Assembly: GCA_023132135.1 (NCBI GenBank)
Contig: JAGLYR010000021.1
Location: 1 to 29,052, forward strand
Direction: 5' to 3'
Source of the DNA: Candidatus Eiseniibacteriota bacterium
Lineage (GTDB): Bacteria > Arandabacterota > Arandabacteria > JAGLYR01
Length of the DNA: 29,052 nt
The notes beneath the pieces are model-generated. The model searched no databases. It was not told where the DNA came from and saw only the letters and a program-made list of their open reading frames with translations. Both the position numbers and the translations under genes were made by a program. Positions 15,197-23,378 of the stretch are shown here, in pieces. Numbering within the stretch: the first letter of the stretch is position 1; each line of letters begins with the position of its first letter.

Positions 15197-15825
15197 CAGC
15201 GGTTGCCCGGCGCCTCGGGGCAAGGTCCGAAGACCGTTTGCTCCACCAGCGCGCAGAGGATGTGACCCATCGCGCAGTGTAGTTCCTGGATGTGCGCGGT
15301 CCGCCTCGAAGGGACGATAAGGGCGTGATCCACGGCGCGAGCGAGATCACCGCCTCCCTTGCCGAGCAGTGCAATGGCGGGGATGGGAATCTTCCGGGCT
15401 GCCTCCGCAGCTCGGGTCAGGTTGGGGGACTCGCCGCTTGTACTGATGAGGACCAACAGGTCCTCAGGCCTGGCCAGGACCTCGATCTGCCGCGCAAATA
15501 CGTTCTCGTAACCCAAGTCGTTGGACACCGCAGTGAGCACCGACGGATCCGTCGTCAGAGCGCGGGCACGCATCCCGGGACGGTCCCGGTCGAGACGGAC
15601 CACGAACTCCGCTGCCATGTGCTGGGCATCGGCAGCGGATCCACCGTTGCCGCAGAACAGAACCTGCCCTCCCGACTTCACCGAAACGGCCATCAGGTCG
15701 GCCACAACCAACATCGTCTCGGCCATATCCTTCCGCGTTGCCGCCGCAAGGCATTCCAAGGCCTCGAACTCGCTGTCGATGAAGTACCTCCGGTCCACGC
15801 GCCGTGCTGTATCTGATCTGCTCAT
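15196..15825 (-). CDS. gmhA: SIS-domain phosphosugar isomerase, GmhA-like
   Basis: A 209-residue SIS-fold protein resembling sedoheptulose 7-phosphate isomerase, the first enzyme of ADP/GDP-heptose synthesis. CGNGGSAADAQHMAAEF carries the expected metal/active-site residues H69 and E73. ALTTDPSVLTAVSNDLGYENVF and LISTSGESPNLTRAAEAAR form the SIS sugar-phosphate site, and QELHCAMGHILC supplies Q180 and H188 with the same spacing as E. coli GmhA Q172/H180. ATG 15825 was chosen because the longer frame runs into rmlD. No other heptose genes (gmhB, hldE, waaF) are in the window. A DiaA-type or other SIS role is possible but less likely. Confidence 0.85.
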   Translation of the reverse strand: MSRSDTARRVDRRYFIDSEFEALECLAAATRKDMAETMLVVADLMAVSVKSGGQVLFCGNGGSAADAQHMAAEFVVRLDRDRPGMRARALTTDPSVLTAVSNDLGYENVFARQIEVLARPEDLLVLISTSGESPNLTRAAEAARKIPIPAIALLGKGGGDLARAVDHALIVPSRRTAHIQELHCAMGHILCALVEQTVFGPCPEAPGNR

Positions 15826-15838
15826 CGCTGAACACCCT

Positions 15839-16681
15839 TCACAGAAGCGAATTGGCCACGTAGTCGGCCACGGCCTCGCGCCAGCTCCGAAGAGGAACCC
15901 GACCACTCAGTTCCCAACAGCGGTTTCGCAACACCGAGTACTTAGGCCTGGGGGCGGGGCGCCCCGCGGTCGCGGTATCGATGCGGGCAACCTCCACTTC
16001 GACCCCGGCCGCTTTCAGGGCTTCGACGGCCAGGTCGTACCACGATCCCTCGCCCGAATTCGTCAGGTGATACGTCCCAAAGGGCAGCGACTCTACCAGC
16101 TCCGCCAGCCCGGAAGCGAGATCTACAGTATAGGTGGGTGAGCCCACCTGATCGTCCACAACATCAAGACGCGGGCGCTCCCGCCCAACCTCTACCATCG
16201 TACGCACGAAGTTCCTTCCGCCGGGGCCGAAGCTCCAGGCCGCGCGCACGATCCAGTGCTCCGGCTGGTGACGCCGCACCCACTCCTCCCCCGCCAGTTT
16301 TGACCGTCCGTAGACACTGACCGGTCGCGGGGAATCGAACTCGTCGTACGCCTCTCCCTTGGAACCGCCGAACACATAGTCGGTGCTCACATACACGATG
16401 GGACAATCCATCTTCCGACAGGCTACCGCCACATTGCGCGAACCCAGTGCGTTCACCGCAAAGGCCTCGTCCTCCCGAGTCTCGCAGTCATCCACGTCCG
16501 TGAAAGCCGCGGCGTGGATCACCAGATCCGGACGCAGGTCGCGGACCTGGGACCGGACGGTGGACCACACCCGGACATCCAAATCGTCGATGTCACGGAC
16601 CACCACATCATGGCTCCGACCGAACCGATCGACGAGGGCATGCCCCAGCATCCCCCTCCCGCCTGTGATCAGAATTCTCAA
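15839..16681 (-). CDS. rfbD: dTDP-4-dehydrorhamnose reductase-like (RmlD) SDR enzyme
   Basis: A 280-residue extended SDR resembling RmlD, which reduces dTDP-4-keto-L-rhamnose to dTDP-L-rhamnose with NAD(P)H. The Rossmann motif ITGGRGMLGHALVDRF (about 5-20), HAAAFTDVDDCETREDEAF, VYVSTDYVFGG and the catalytic YxxxK (Y124, K128 in VYGRSKLAGEEW) are present, with the substrate region RAAWSFGPGGRNFV. The start is probably TTG 16681, with AGGGA seven nt upstream. A GTG 21 nt earlier overlaps the rmlA-like gene and has no ribosome binding site. rmlB and rmlC are absent from the window, so the product may be made with enzymes encoded elsewhere. Confidence 0.88.
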   Translation of the reverse strand: MRILITGGRGMLGHALVDRFGRSHDVVVRDIDDLDVRVWSTVRSQVRDLRPDLVIHAAAFTDVDDCETREDEAFAVNALGSRNVAVACRKMDCPIVYVSTDYVFGGSKGEAYDEFDSPRPVSVYGRSKLAGEEWVRRHQPEHWIVRAAWSFGPGGRNFVRTMVEVGRERPRLDVVDDQVGSPTYTVDLASGLAELVESLPFGTYHLTNSGEGSWYDLAVEALKAAGVEVEVARIDTATAGRPAPRPKYSVLRNRCWELSGRVPLRSWREAVADYVANSLL

Positions 16682-16695
16682 CGTCTTTTCCCTCT

Positions 16696-17760
16696 CTAGC
16701 ACACTTCGATCCGGCTGTAGTCCCCGATCATGAACCGCATGGACTTGGGGGGCCCTGATGCGGTCCGGATCTCCGAGTTCTTTCCCACCAGGCTGCTCTC
16801 GATCCTGGAACCGATATCCACAATGGAGCTGTTCTCAAGAATGATAGAGTGCTGGATCTCACTGTTTCGGATCTCGGCGCCATTGTGAATGGATGTGAAG
16901 GGTCCAATGAAGGCTTCCTCAATCCGGCAGTCCCCTCCGATGATCAGCGGACCGCGCAGAACGCTGTTCCACACCCGGGTCCCCTTTCCTATGGATACGG
17001 GCCCTTCAACACGGGTGTCCTCGCCAATCTCGGCTTCGATCTTGCCCTTGAGCCCGCTCAGGATCACCCGGTTCGCCTCGAGGATGTCTTCCAGCTTGCC
17101 CGTATCTTTCCACCAACCGTTGATGATTTTCGATCGTACTTCATCACCCTGATCCACCAGGTACTGTATGGCATCCGTGATTTCCAGTTCGTTTCTCGCG
17201 GAGGGCTTGATGTGATCGATCGCATCATGAATGTCGTTGTTGAACATGTATACGCCAACCAGGGCAAGATCGCTCTTGGGTTCCATGGGCTTCTCAACCA
17301 GTCGAGTCACGCGGCCATCTTCCAGCTCGGCCACGCCGAATTCCTGCGGGGTCTGAACCTTGGCCAGCAGGATGTGACAGTGCCCGGTGTCAGAGCGGAA
17401 TTCATCGACATAGGTTCGGATCCCGTCCCGGATGAGGTTGTCGCCCAGGTACATGACAAAGGGATCCTCCTCCAGATACGGCCTGGACACCTTGATGGCA
17501 TGGGCGAGTCCCAGCGGTTCCTTCTGATGGACATACGTGACCTTCACACCGAACGCGCTTCCATCCCCTACGGCCGCCTGGATTTCCTCGCGCGTGTCCC
17601 CCACTACGATCCCCACATCCGTAATTCCGGCTTTTGCCATCGCTTCCAGACCATAAAACAGAATGGGTTTGTTCGCCACGGGCAGCAGTTGCTTGGCGCG
17701 GGTATGGGTAATCGGCCGGAGTCGAGTCCCCTTGCCGCCGCTCAGAATCAGACCCTTCAT
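16696..17760 (-). CDS. Glucose-1-phosphate thymidylyltransferase, long form (RmlA-like)
   Basis: A 354-residue sugar-nucleotide pyrophosphorylase that activates a sugar 1-phosphate, classically glucose 1-phosphate plus dTTP. The N-terminal nucleotidyltransferase domain (about 1-235) has the GGKGTRLRPITHTRAKQLLP signature, NKPILFYGLEAM, GDNLIRDGIRTYV, LVEKPMEPKSDLALVGVYMF and the NGWWKDTGKLEDILEAN motif. The C-terminal half (about 245-345) is a left-handed beta-helix of hexapeptide repeats (EDTRVEGPVSIGKGTRVWNS). This marks the long RmlA/StrD-type form, distinct from the short RmlA of typical rhamnose operons. ATG 17760 overlaps the GGGPS stop (ATGA). Confidence 0.88.
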   Translation of the reverse strand: MKGLILSGGKGTRLRPITHTRAKQLLPVANKPILFYGLEAMAKAGITDVGIVVGDTREEIQAAVGDGSAFGVKVTYVHQKEPLGLAHAIKVSRPYLEEDPFVMYLGDNLIRDGIRTYVDEFRSDTGHCHILLAKVQTPQEFGVAELEDGRVTRLVEKPMEPKSDLALVGVYMFNNDIHDAIDHIKPSARNELEITDAIQYLVDQGDEVRSKIINGWWKDTGKLEDILEANRVILSGLKGKIEAEIGEDTRVEGPVSIGKGTRVWNSVLRGPLIIGGDCRIEEAFIGPFTSIHNGAEIRNSEIQHSIILENSSIVDIGSRIESSLVGKNSEIRTASGPPKSMRFMIGDYSRIEVC

Positions 17761-18590
17761 CTTCGTAGTCTCCCGGCTGTCGCCTCCACACTCGCAGTTT
17801 CGGTCCTCGAAGCACCCGCGCCGTGAATCGCCCGGGCAAAGGCTTCGATCAGTTCCCCCCGGCCGTCATCTTCCAGGATATTGCCCGTCACAACGAAACT
17901 CGCCCCCGCTTCCACCGCAGCGCCCGCCTCTTCGGGCGATCGGATCCCCCCTCCCACAACCAGCGGGATTTCGATGTACTGGGACACGGCCCGAACCATC
18001 TCCACGGGAACAGCGCTTCGCCCTCCGCTGCCGCCATCCATGAACACGTAGCGCATCCCGAAATACTGGGCAGCCAGCGCGTGGGCCATGGCAATGTCGG
18101 GTTTGTCCCTCGGGATCGGCAGCGTGGAGCTCATGAACTCCACGGAAGTCCGCTCTCCCGAGTCGATCAGCAGATACCCGACAGGGATCGCCTCAAGCTC
18201 GTAGGCCTTGATGAGGGGAGCGGCTTTCGCCTGCTCGCCCACGAGAAACTGGGGGTTCCGTCCGCTCAGGAGGCAGAGGAAGAACACAGCATCCGCCCCC
18301 GGCACCACGTGGAACGCGTTGCCGGGAAAGACAATCACCGGAAGGCTCACACTCTCCCGGACTGCAGCCACACACTCGGCAAACGACGGCTTGAGCGTAA
18401 TGGACGAACCCACCAGAATCGCGTCGACGCCGTGGTCCTGAGACCGTTTGGCGAGCGTCACCAAGTCGCCGGTCGCGGCGCGGTCCGGATCCAGGAGAAC
18501 CAGGTATCCGGCTCCCTTCTCTGCCAGGACCCTGTCCAGGTATCGACACACCGAGTCTGCGGGCTTTCCCTGTCCGACCGGGTTTTTCAA
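17757..18590 (-). CDS. Geranylgeranylglyceryl/heptaprenylglyceryl phosphate synthase family
   Basis: A 277-residue TIM-barrel prenyltransferase of the GGGPS/PcrB family, which joins a polyprenyl diphosphate to glycerol 1-phosphate by an ether bond. This is the first committed step of archaeal-type lipids. Visible motifs are AEKGAGYLVLLDPDRA (strand 1), VGSSITLKPSF, LPVIVFPGNAFHVVPGADAV, FMDGGSGGRSAVPVEMV, IPLVVGGGIRSPEEAGAAVEAG and FVVTGNILEDD. The phosphate-binding GGSGG and GGGIRS loops are intact. The usual Glu of the YLEAGSG motif is Asp here. The likely start is TTG 18590, behind a G-rich site seven nt upstream; a GTG at 18605 overlaps alaS and has no site. It follows alaS by four nt and overlaps the rmlA-like gene. 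Chain length and function in this bacterium are not shown by the sequence. Confidence 0.9.
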   Translation of the reverse strand: MKNPVGQGKPADSVCRYLDRVLAEKGAGYLVLLDPDRAATGDLVTLAKRSQDHGVDAILVGSSITLKPSFAECVAAVRESVSLPVIVFPGNAFHVVPGADAVFFLCLLSGRNPQFLVGEQAKAAPLIKAYELEAIPVGYLLIDSGERTSVEFMSSTLPIPRDKPDIAMAHALAAQYFGMRYVFMDGGSGGRSAVPVEMVRAVSQYIEIPLVVGGGIRSPEEAGAAVEAGASFVVTGNILEDDGRGELIEAFARAIHGAGASRTETASVEATAGRLRR

Positions 18591-18594
18591 CTCT

Positions 18595-21225
18595 CTACCC
18601 CCCACTCAGAGTGTCCAACAGGCGGGCCCGGGTCTTGGCCAGCGCTTCATCCAGCGCTTCGGGGGTCTGACCACCCCCCTGTGCGAAGGTCGGTTTCCCA
18701 CCCCCGTTGCCCCCAAGTTCTCGGGCCAGCGCCTTGGCAATGGCACCGGCGTGAACCTTTCCGGCGCCAGCCAAGTCATCACTTACCCCTACCACAATCA
18801 CGACCTTCCGGTCCAGCGCGGATGCAAGAACAAAGGCTCCACTCCCGACAGACTCCTTGGCCCGGTCCAGCACCTTCCCCAGCTCTGCTCCATCCATCCC
18901 GTCGGCCCGCGCCACCAGCAGCGCATGGCCCCCATGTGTCTCTATCCCTCTCAGGAGACTCTCAAGACGCCCTCCGGTTCCATGGATCTGGATCTCCTCC
19001 AGATTCTTTTCCAACACCGCGCGCGAATCGAGGAGCTGTCTCGCTTTTTCCGGGACTTCTTCCCAGCTGCCGCGTAGGAGCTCGGCCGTCTCGGCGAGCA
19101 CATCCAACTGGCGACGCCCCAGTTCGTAGGCCAAGCTACCGGAGACCGCCTCGATCCGGCGGACCCCCGCCCCGATGGAGGATTCTCTCACAATCCTGAA
19201 CGCGCCAATCTCACCAACGGCCCGGACATGCGTTCCCCCGCAGAGCTCCAGGCTCGCCTCTCCAATCCTCACCACACGGGCCTCAGCGCCATACTTGTCT
19301 CCGAAGAAAGCCAGTGCTCCCATCTGCCGGGCTTCGGCCACGTCCTTGACCCGGATCTCCACCGCTGTGTTGTCGACAATCATCTCGTTGACCCTGCGCT
19401 CCACCTGCGTCAGGCTCACAGAATCCACGGCCGACGGATGGCTGAAATCAAACCGGAATCCCTCGGGACCCACGAGAGAGCCGGACTGTTTCACGTGCTT
19501 TCCGAGGACTTCGCGCAAAGCGGCCTGAAGCAGATGTGTGCTGGTGTGGTGGCGCTCCGTCGCGCGGCGATGTGCCACATCGATCCTGGCCTGGATTTTC
19601 ATCCCCGCCATCAGAGTGCCTGATTGTACCCGGCACCGGTGGACGGTGTGTTCCGCGTCCGGTTTCCGCGCGTCGGTAACCTCCGCCTGCATCCCATCGG
19701 CCTCAATCCAACCCCGGTCCCCCACCTGCCCTCCAGACTCCCCATAGAAGGGAGTCCGGGAGAGAACCACGTCCACCTCATCACCGGGACCCGCCGAATC
19801 CAGTATCGCGCCGTCCATTGCGACGAGCGTGATTTCGGCCTCGCACGAATCCGCCTGGTAGCCGACAAACCGGCTCGCGGGTCCCCAGTCCAACTCAACA
19901 GTCTGGCGAGCTCTGCCCAGCCGTGACGTTCCCTTGGCCTTGACCTTCTGTTCGTCCATCTGTTCCTGGAACCCCACCCGATCCACCGTCAATCCCCGCT
20001 CGGCCGCCATCTCTTCGGTCAAATCCAACGGGAATCCGTAGGTGTCGTAAAGCCGGAACGCATCTCCACCCGAGATAACCTTCCTTCCCGAATCCGCCAG
20101 TTGGGACACGATTTCCTCGAAGACTCCGGCGCCGTGTTCCAGGGTTCTCAGGAATCTGCTTTCCTCGCCGTCCACCACAGCGGCGATGTGTTCCCGCTGT
20201 TCGGCCAGTTCCGGGTATGCTTCGTGCATGACGTCAATGACGGCTCCCACAACCGACTTCAGGAAAGCGTCATCGATCTCCAGCCACTGGCCCGTGCGCA
20301 CAGCCCGCCTCAGAATCCGCCGCAGCACATATCCCCGCCCCTCATTGGACGGCAGAATGCCGTCGGCGATGGCAAAGGCCAGCGCGCGCGAATGGTCGGC
20401 AATCATGGCCACGCGGCGATGGCTGGGAGACGGGTTGTCCACGAGATCCCGAACGGTCCGGACAATGCCTGCAAAGAGATCGGTCTCGAAGATGTTGGGA
20501 ACGCCCTGCAGGATAGCCGCGAGACGTTCGAGTCCCATCCCCGTGTCGACACCCGGGCGTCCCAGCGGTCTCAGTGTCCCATCCGGCTCCTGAAAGAACT
20601 GCGGAAAGACCAGGTTCCAGAACTCCACGAAACGATCGCAGTCGCAGCCCGGGGCGCACTCAGCCCGGCCGCAGCCCACACCCTCCCCGGCGTCGTAGTA
20701 AATCTCCGAACATGGACCGCACACACCCGACACCCCTGCGGGCCCCCAGAAGTTGTCCTTCCGCGATAGCCGCACGATGCGCCCGGCAGGTATCCCGATG
20801 GACCGCTGCCAGATTTCGTGGGCTTCGTCGTCTTCCTCGTAGACGGAAACCCACAACGCATTTGTCTGAAGACCCAGAACCTGCGTCACGAACTCCCAGC
20901 CCCACTCGATAGCTTCCTGTTTGAAGTAATCGCCGAACGAGAAGTTGCCCAGCATTTCGAAAAACGTGCAGTGCCGCGCGGTCCGCCCGACATTCTCGAT
21001 GTCACTGTCTTTGCCGCCGGCCCGCAGACACTTCTGCACCGTTACCGCCCGCGGGTATGGCGCCCGGTCGGGATTCTGGTAGTGATTCCGGAACTGCAGC
21101 ATCCCGGCCGTTGTGAAGAGCAGCCCCGTCTCTTCTTCCGGGACCAGAGAAGCCGATGGGACATGCACATGCCGACGGTCCGTGAAGAACTCAATGAACT
21201 TCCGGCGAATTTCCTGACTAGTCAT
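18595..21225 (-). CDS. alaS: Alanyl-tRNA synthetase
   Basis: Charges tRNA-Ala and edits Ser/Gly mischarging. The 876 residues include the class II catalytic core at the N-terminus (MTSQEIRRKFIEFFTDR, FTTAGMLQFRNHY, CTFFEMLGNFSFGDYF, VCGPCSEIYYD) and a Cys-rich insert CGRAECAPGCDCDRF, as in many bacterial AlaRS. The editing domain has its zinc ligands in HHTSTH (about 559-564) and CGGTH (662-666), and a C-terminal oligomerization/DHHA1 domain is rich in Gly (GGNGGGKPTFAQGGG). All domains look complete. ATG 21225 overlaps the recX stop (ATGA). recA-recX-alaS is a common bacterial order. Confidence 0.97.
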   Translation of the reverse strand: MTSQEIRRKFIEFFTDRRHVHVPSASLVPEEETGLLFTTAGMLQFRNHYQNPDRAPYPRAVTVQKCLRAGGKDSDIENVGRTARHCTFFEMLGNFSFGDYFKQEAIEWGWEFVTQVLGLQTNALWVSVYEEDDEAHEIWQRSIGIPAGRIVRLSRKDNFWGPAGVSGVCGPCSEIYYDAGEGVGCGRAECAPGCDCDRFVEFWNLVFPQFFQEPDGTLRPLGRPGVDTGMGLERLAAILQGVPNIFETDLFAGIVRTVRDLVDNPSPSHRRVAMIADHSRALAFAIADGILPSNEGRGYVLRRILRRAVRTGQWLEIDDAFLKSVVGAVIDVMHEAYPELAEQREHIAAVVDGEESRFLRTLEHGAGVFEEIVSQLADSGRKVISGGDAFRLYDTYGFPLDLTEEMAAERGLTVDRVGFQEQMDEQKVKAKGTSRLGRARQTVELDWGPASRFVGYQADSCEAEITLVAMDGAILDSAGPGDEVDVVLSRTPFYGESGGQVGDRGWIEADGMQAEVTDARKPDAEHTVHRCRVQSGTLMAGMKIQARIDVAHRRATERHHTSTHLLQAALREVLGKHVKQSGSLVGPEGFRFDFSHPSAVDSVSLTQVERRVNEMIVDNTAVEIRVKDVAEARQMGALAFFGDKYGAEARVVRIGEASLELCGGTHVRAVGEIGAFRIVRESSIGAGVRRIEAVSGSLAYELGRRQLDVLAETAELLRGSWEEVPEKARQLLDSRAVLEKNLEEIQIHGTGGRLESLLRGIETHGGHALLVARADGMDGAELGKVLDRAKESVGSGAFVLASALDRKVVIVVGVSDDLAGAGKVHAGAIAKALARELGGNGGGKPTFAQGGGQTPEALDEALAKTRARLLDTLSGG

Positions 21226-21689
21226 ACGTCCATCTCTTCCAGGAATTCGGTGATCACACTCCGGGAGAACCCCCGCTGCAGAAGAAAACGGTAGAGCTTT
21301 CCCCTCCGCTTTGCGGCGGGGAGATTTCCGATTCTCCGCAGACAACCCGCCGCTGCCTTTTCGCAAAGATCGTCCTCCGAGACCGTCGCGTAGATGTCAT
21401 CCAGCTCCTGGGCCAGGACTTCCTCGTCGATTCCCCTGGCCGCCAGCTTCCTTTCGAGAGCCAGTCGACCCGACGGGCGAAGCGCCAGACGGCGGTCGGC
21501 CCAATTCCGAATCAGAGCGCGGTCATCCAGGAGACCCACTCTACGAAAGTCGCAGACAACCTGGGTGATGGTATCGGTGTCGAACCCCTTCCCACCAAGA
21601 TACATTTCTATCTCCCGCTCGGATCTCATCCGGCGGCCCAAGTGTTTCGCGGCAAGATCCTTCGCCCGCTGGAGCGTGGTTCGATCCAT
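21222..21689 (-). CDS. recX: RecA regulator RecX
   Basis: RecX modulates RecA filament extension. The 155 residues show the three-helix repeats of the family: LGRRMRSEREIEMYLGGKGF, then CDFRRVGLLDDRALIRNWAD, then KLAARGIDEEVLAQELDD, and a last repeat RRGKLYRFLLQRGFSRSVI. Length and the R-S-x-x-E-(I/L) start of the repeats are typical. ATG 21689 lies 26 nt after the recA stop with a weak upstream site. Cotranscription with recA is usual and fits the spacing; the stop overlaps alaS by four bases. Confidence 0.93.
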   Translation of the reverse strand: MDRTTLQRAKDLAAKHLGRRMRSEREIEMYLGGKGFDTDTITQVVCDFRRVGLLDDRALIRNWADRRLALRPSGRLALERKLAARGIDEEVLAQELDDIYATVSEDDLCEKAAAGCLRRIGNLPAAKRRGKLYRFLLQRGFSRSVITEFLEEMDV

Positions 21690-21715
21690 GGGGAACTTCT
21701 CTGCGTAATCTGCGG

Positions 21716-22777
21716 CTAAGGGGTCACCGTTTCGGGTTTCTGCTCCGGAGGCGCCGCCTCGACCAATCCCAGCGCCACACGCACCTCTTCTTCCAGCCGA
21801 TCTGCGATGTCGGGATTATCCTTCAGGAACCGGCGGGCGTTCTCGAACCCCTGGCCCAGTCGTTCCCCACTGTACGAGATCCAGGTTCCGCTCTTCTCGA
21901 CGATGTTGTGCTCGATCCCGGCATCCAGCAGTCCGCCCTCCCGGCATATGCCGTCACCGTAGATAATGTCGAACTCCGCCTGTCGGAACGGCGGAGCAAC
22001 CTTGTTCTTCACCACCTTCACCCGCGTCCGGTTTCCCTTCGCCTCCCCACCCTCCTTGATCGCTCCGATCCGGCGGATGTCCAGCCGGACCGAGGCGTAG
22101 AACTTGAGGGCCCGTCCGCCCGAGGTCGTCTCCGGATTGCCGAACATCACACCGATCTTCATCCGGATCTGGTTGATGAAAATCACGCAGGTGCCTGAAC
22201 GACTGATGTTACCCGCCAGTTTCCTGAGAGCCTGAGACATCAACCGCGCCTGCAGACCCATTTGCTGGTCACCCATTTCACCCTCGATCTCCGCCCTGGG
22301 CACCAGTGCCGCCACCGAGTCGATGGCAATGATACCCACAGCTCCCGACCGGACCAGCATGTCCGTGATCTCAAGGGCCTGCTCCCCCGTATCGGGCTGG
22401 GAGACCAGAAGGTTGTCGACGTCCACGCCCAGCCGACTCGCATAGGCCGGGTCCAGCGCGTGCTCGGCATCGATGAACGCCGCGGTGAGTCCCTGCTTCT
22501 GGCCCTCCGCCAGGATGTGGAGGGTAAGGGTGGTTTTCCCGGAGGACTCCGGGCCGAAGATCTCCATGACCCGCCCGCGCGGCACCCCTCCAATGCCCAG
22601 CGCTGCATCCAGGGCAATGGATCCCGTGGGAATCACGTCCATCTTCTTCCCGACTGCATCTTCTCCCAGACGCATGATGGAACCCTTGCCGAAGTGCTTC
22701 TCGATCTGAGCGATTGTCAGCTCCAGCGAGTCCCCAATCGTTTTCCTGGTCCCTTTCTGCTTCGACTGCACTGCCAT
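21716..22777 (-). CDS. recA: Recombinase RecA
   Basis: RecA forms filaments on single-stranded DNA, catalyses strand exchange and triggers SOS cleavage. The 353-residue length is normal. The Walker A motif GPESSGKTT is at 75-83, with [20 protein letters not shown] (Walker B and loop 1 region), [21 protein letters not shown] (loop 2 flank) and the C-terminal [18 protein letters not shown] chose ATG 22777; an in-frame TTG nine codons earlier lies within thpR. The visible upstream bases are the thpR end, so recA is probably transcribed with thpR and cinA. I saw no clear LexA-type box in the few nucleotides before it. Confidence 0.98.
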   Translation of the reverse strand: MAVQSKQKGTRKTIGDSLELTIAQIEKHFGKGSIMRLGEDAVGKKMDVIPTGSIALDAALGIGGVPRGRVMEIFGPESSGKTTLTLHILAEGQKQGLTAAFIDAEHALDPAYASRLGVDVDNLLVSQPDTGEQALEITDMLVRSGAVGIIAIDSVAALVPRAEIEGEMGDQQMGLQARLMSQALRKLAGNISRSGTCVIFINQIRMKIGVMFGNPETTSGGRALKFYASVRLDIRRIGAIKEGGEAKGNRTRVKVVKNKVAPPFRQAEFDIIYGDGICREGGLLDAGIEHNIVEKSGTWISYSGERLGQGFENARRFLKDNPDIADRLEEEVRVALGLVEAAPPEQKPETVTP

Positions 22778-22781
22778 GTTC

Positions 22782-23366
22782 CTACTCGCTCCCTTCACCC
22801 CCAACGAGGGCCACTTCCCTGAGAACCGTGTAGATCGGTCCCTGCCTGGTCAACTGCGATTTCATCACTTCGATACGGGTCACACGGATGCCATCGATCT
22901 CCAGATGCTGGGCCGCCGCACGTTCTCCCAGCATGCGCACGGCCGGAGAGAAATCCTTCACGCGCCCGAGAGTGGCGTGTGCCTTGAACGGCCTCTCTTC
23001 CCGGGCGAAGCCCACCTCCTCAAGACAATCCTCGATGGACGCTGCCAGCCGCGCCACCTCCTCCCTGCCCCTCTCCAGCCCTACCCATATCACCCGCGGA
23101 CGGCGGAGATTCGGAAACGCGCCGATCCCTTCAAGAGAAACCTCGAAGGCCCGGACACCCGCGCATCCCTTCTCCACAGCGCCGTACACAGACTCCAGCC
23201 GGTCCACCGGCATGTCCCCCAGGAACCTGAGACTCAAATGGAAGTTCTCCGGTTCCACCCACCTCACCCGTATGCCCGGCACGTGAATCCTGTTCTGGAC
23301 CTCCGCGACGGTCTTCTGAACCCATGACGGCAACCGGAGAGCCACAAAGGTTCGGATCGCTTCCAT
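22782..23366 (-). CDS. thpR: RNA 2',3'-cyclic phosphodiesterase ThpR (2H family)
   Basis: A 194-residue 2H phosphoesterase (formerly called 2'-5' RNA ligase LigT) that opens 2',3'-cyclic phosphates. The two catalytic HxTx/HxSx motifs are HLSL (43-46) and HATL (130-133). The opening [10 protein letters not shown], the context around [15 protein letters not shown] and the later [13 protein letters not shown] match the family closely. It lies between cinA (12 nt upstream) and recA (four nt downstream), a frequent arrangement. Confidence 0.95.
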   Translation of the reverse strand: MEAIRTFVALRLPSWVQKTVAEVQNRIHVPGIRVRWVEPENFHLSLRFLGDMPVDRLESVYGAVEKGCAGVRAFEVSLEGIGAFPNLRRPRVIWVGLERGREEVARLAASIEDCLEEVGFAREERPFKAHATLGRVKDFSPAVRMLGERAAAQHLEIDGIRVTRIEVMKSQLTRQGPIYTVLREVALVGGEGSE

Positions 23367-23378
23367 TCTCAGGCTGCC

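Noticed and set aside
16682-16702. GTG start for the RmlD-like gene at 16702
   Set aside because: No ribosome binding site precedes it and the seven extra residues (VLEREKT) precede the normal RmlD start; TTG 16681 has AGGGA at good spacing.
21226-21366. 47-residue N-terminal extension of AlaRS
   Set aside because: It overlaps recX and is not conserved; MTSQEIRRKFIEFF is the normal AlaRS start and lies in an ATGA overlap.
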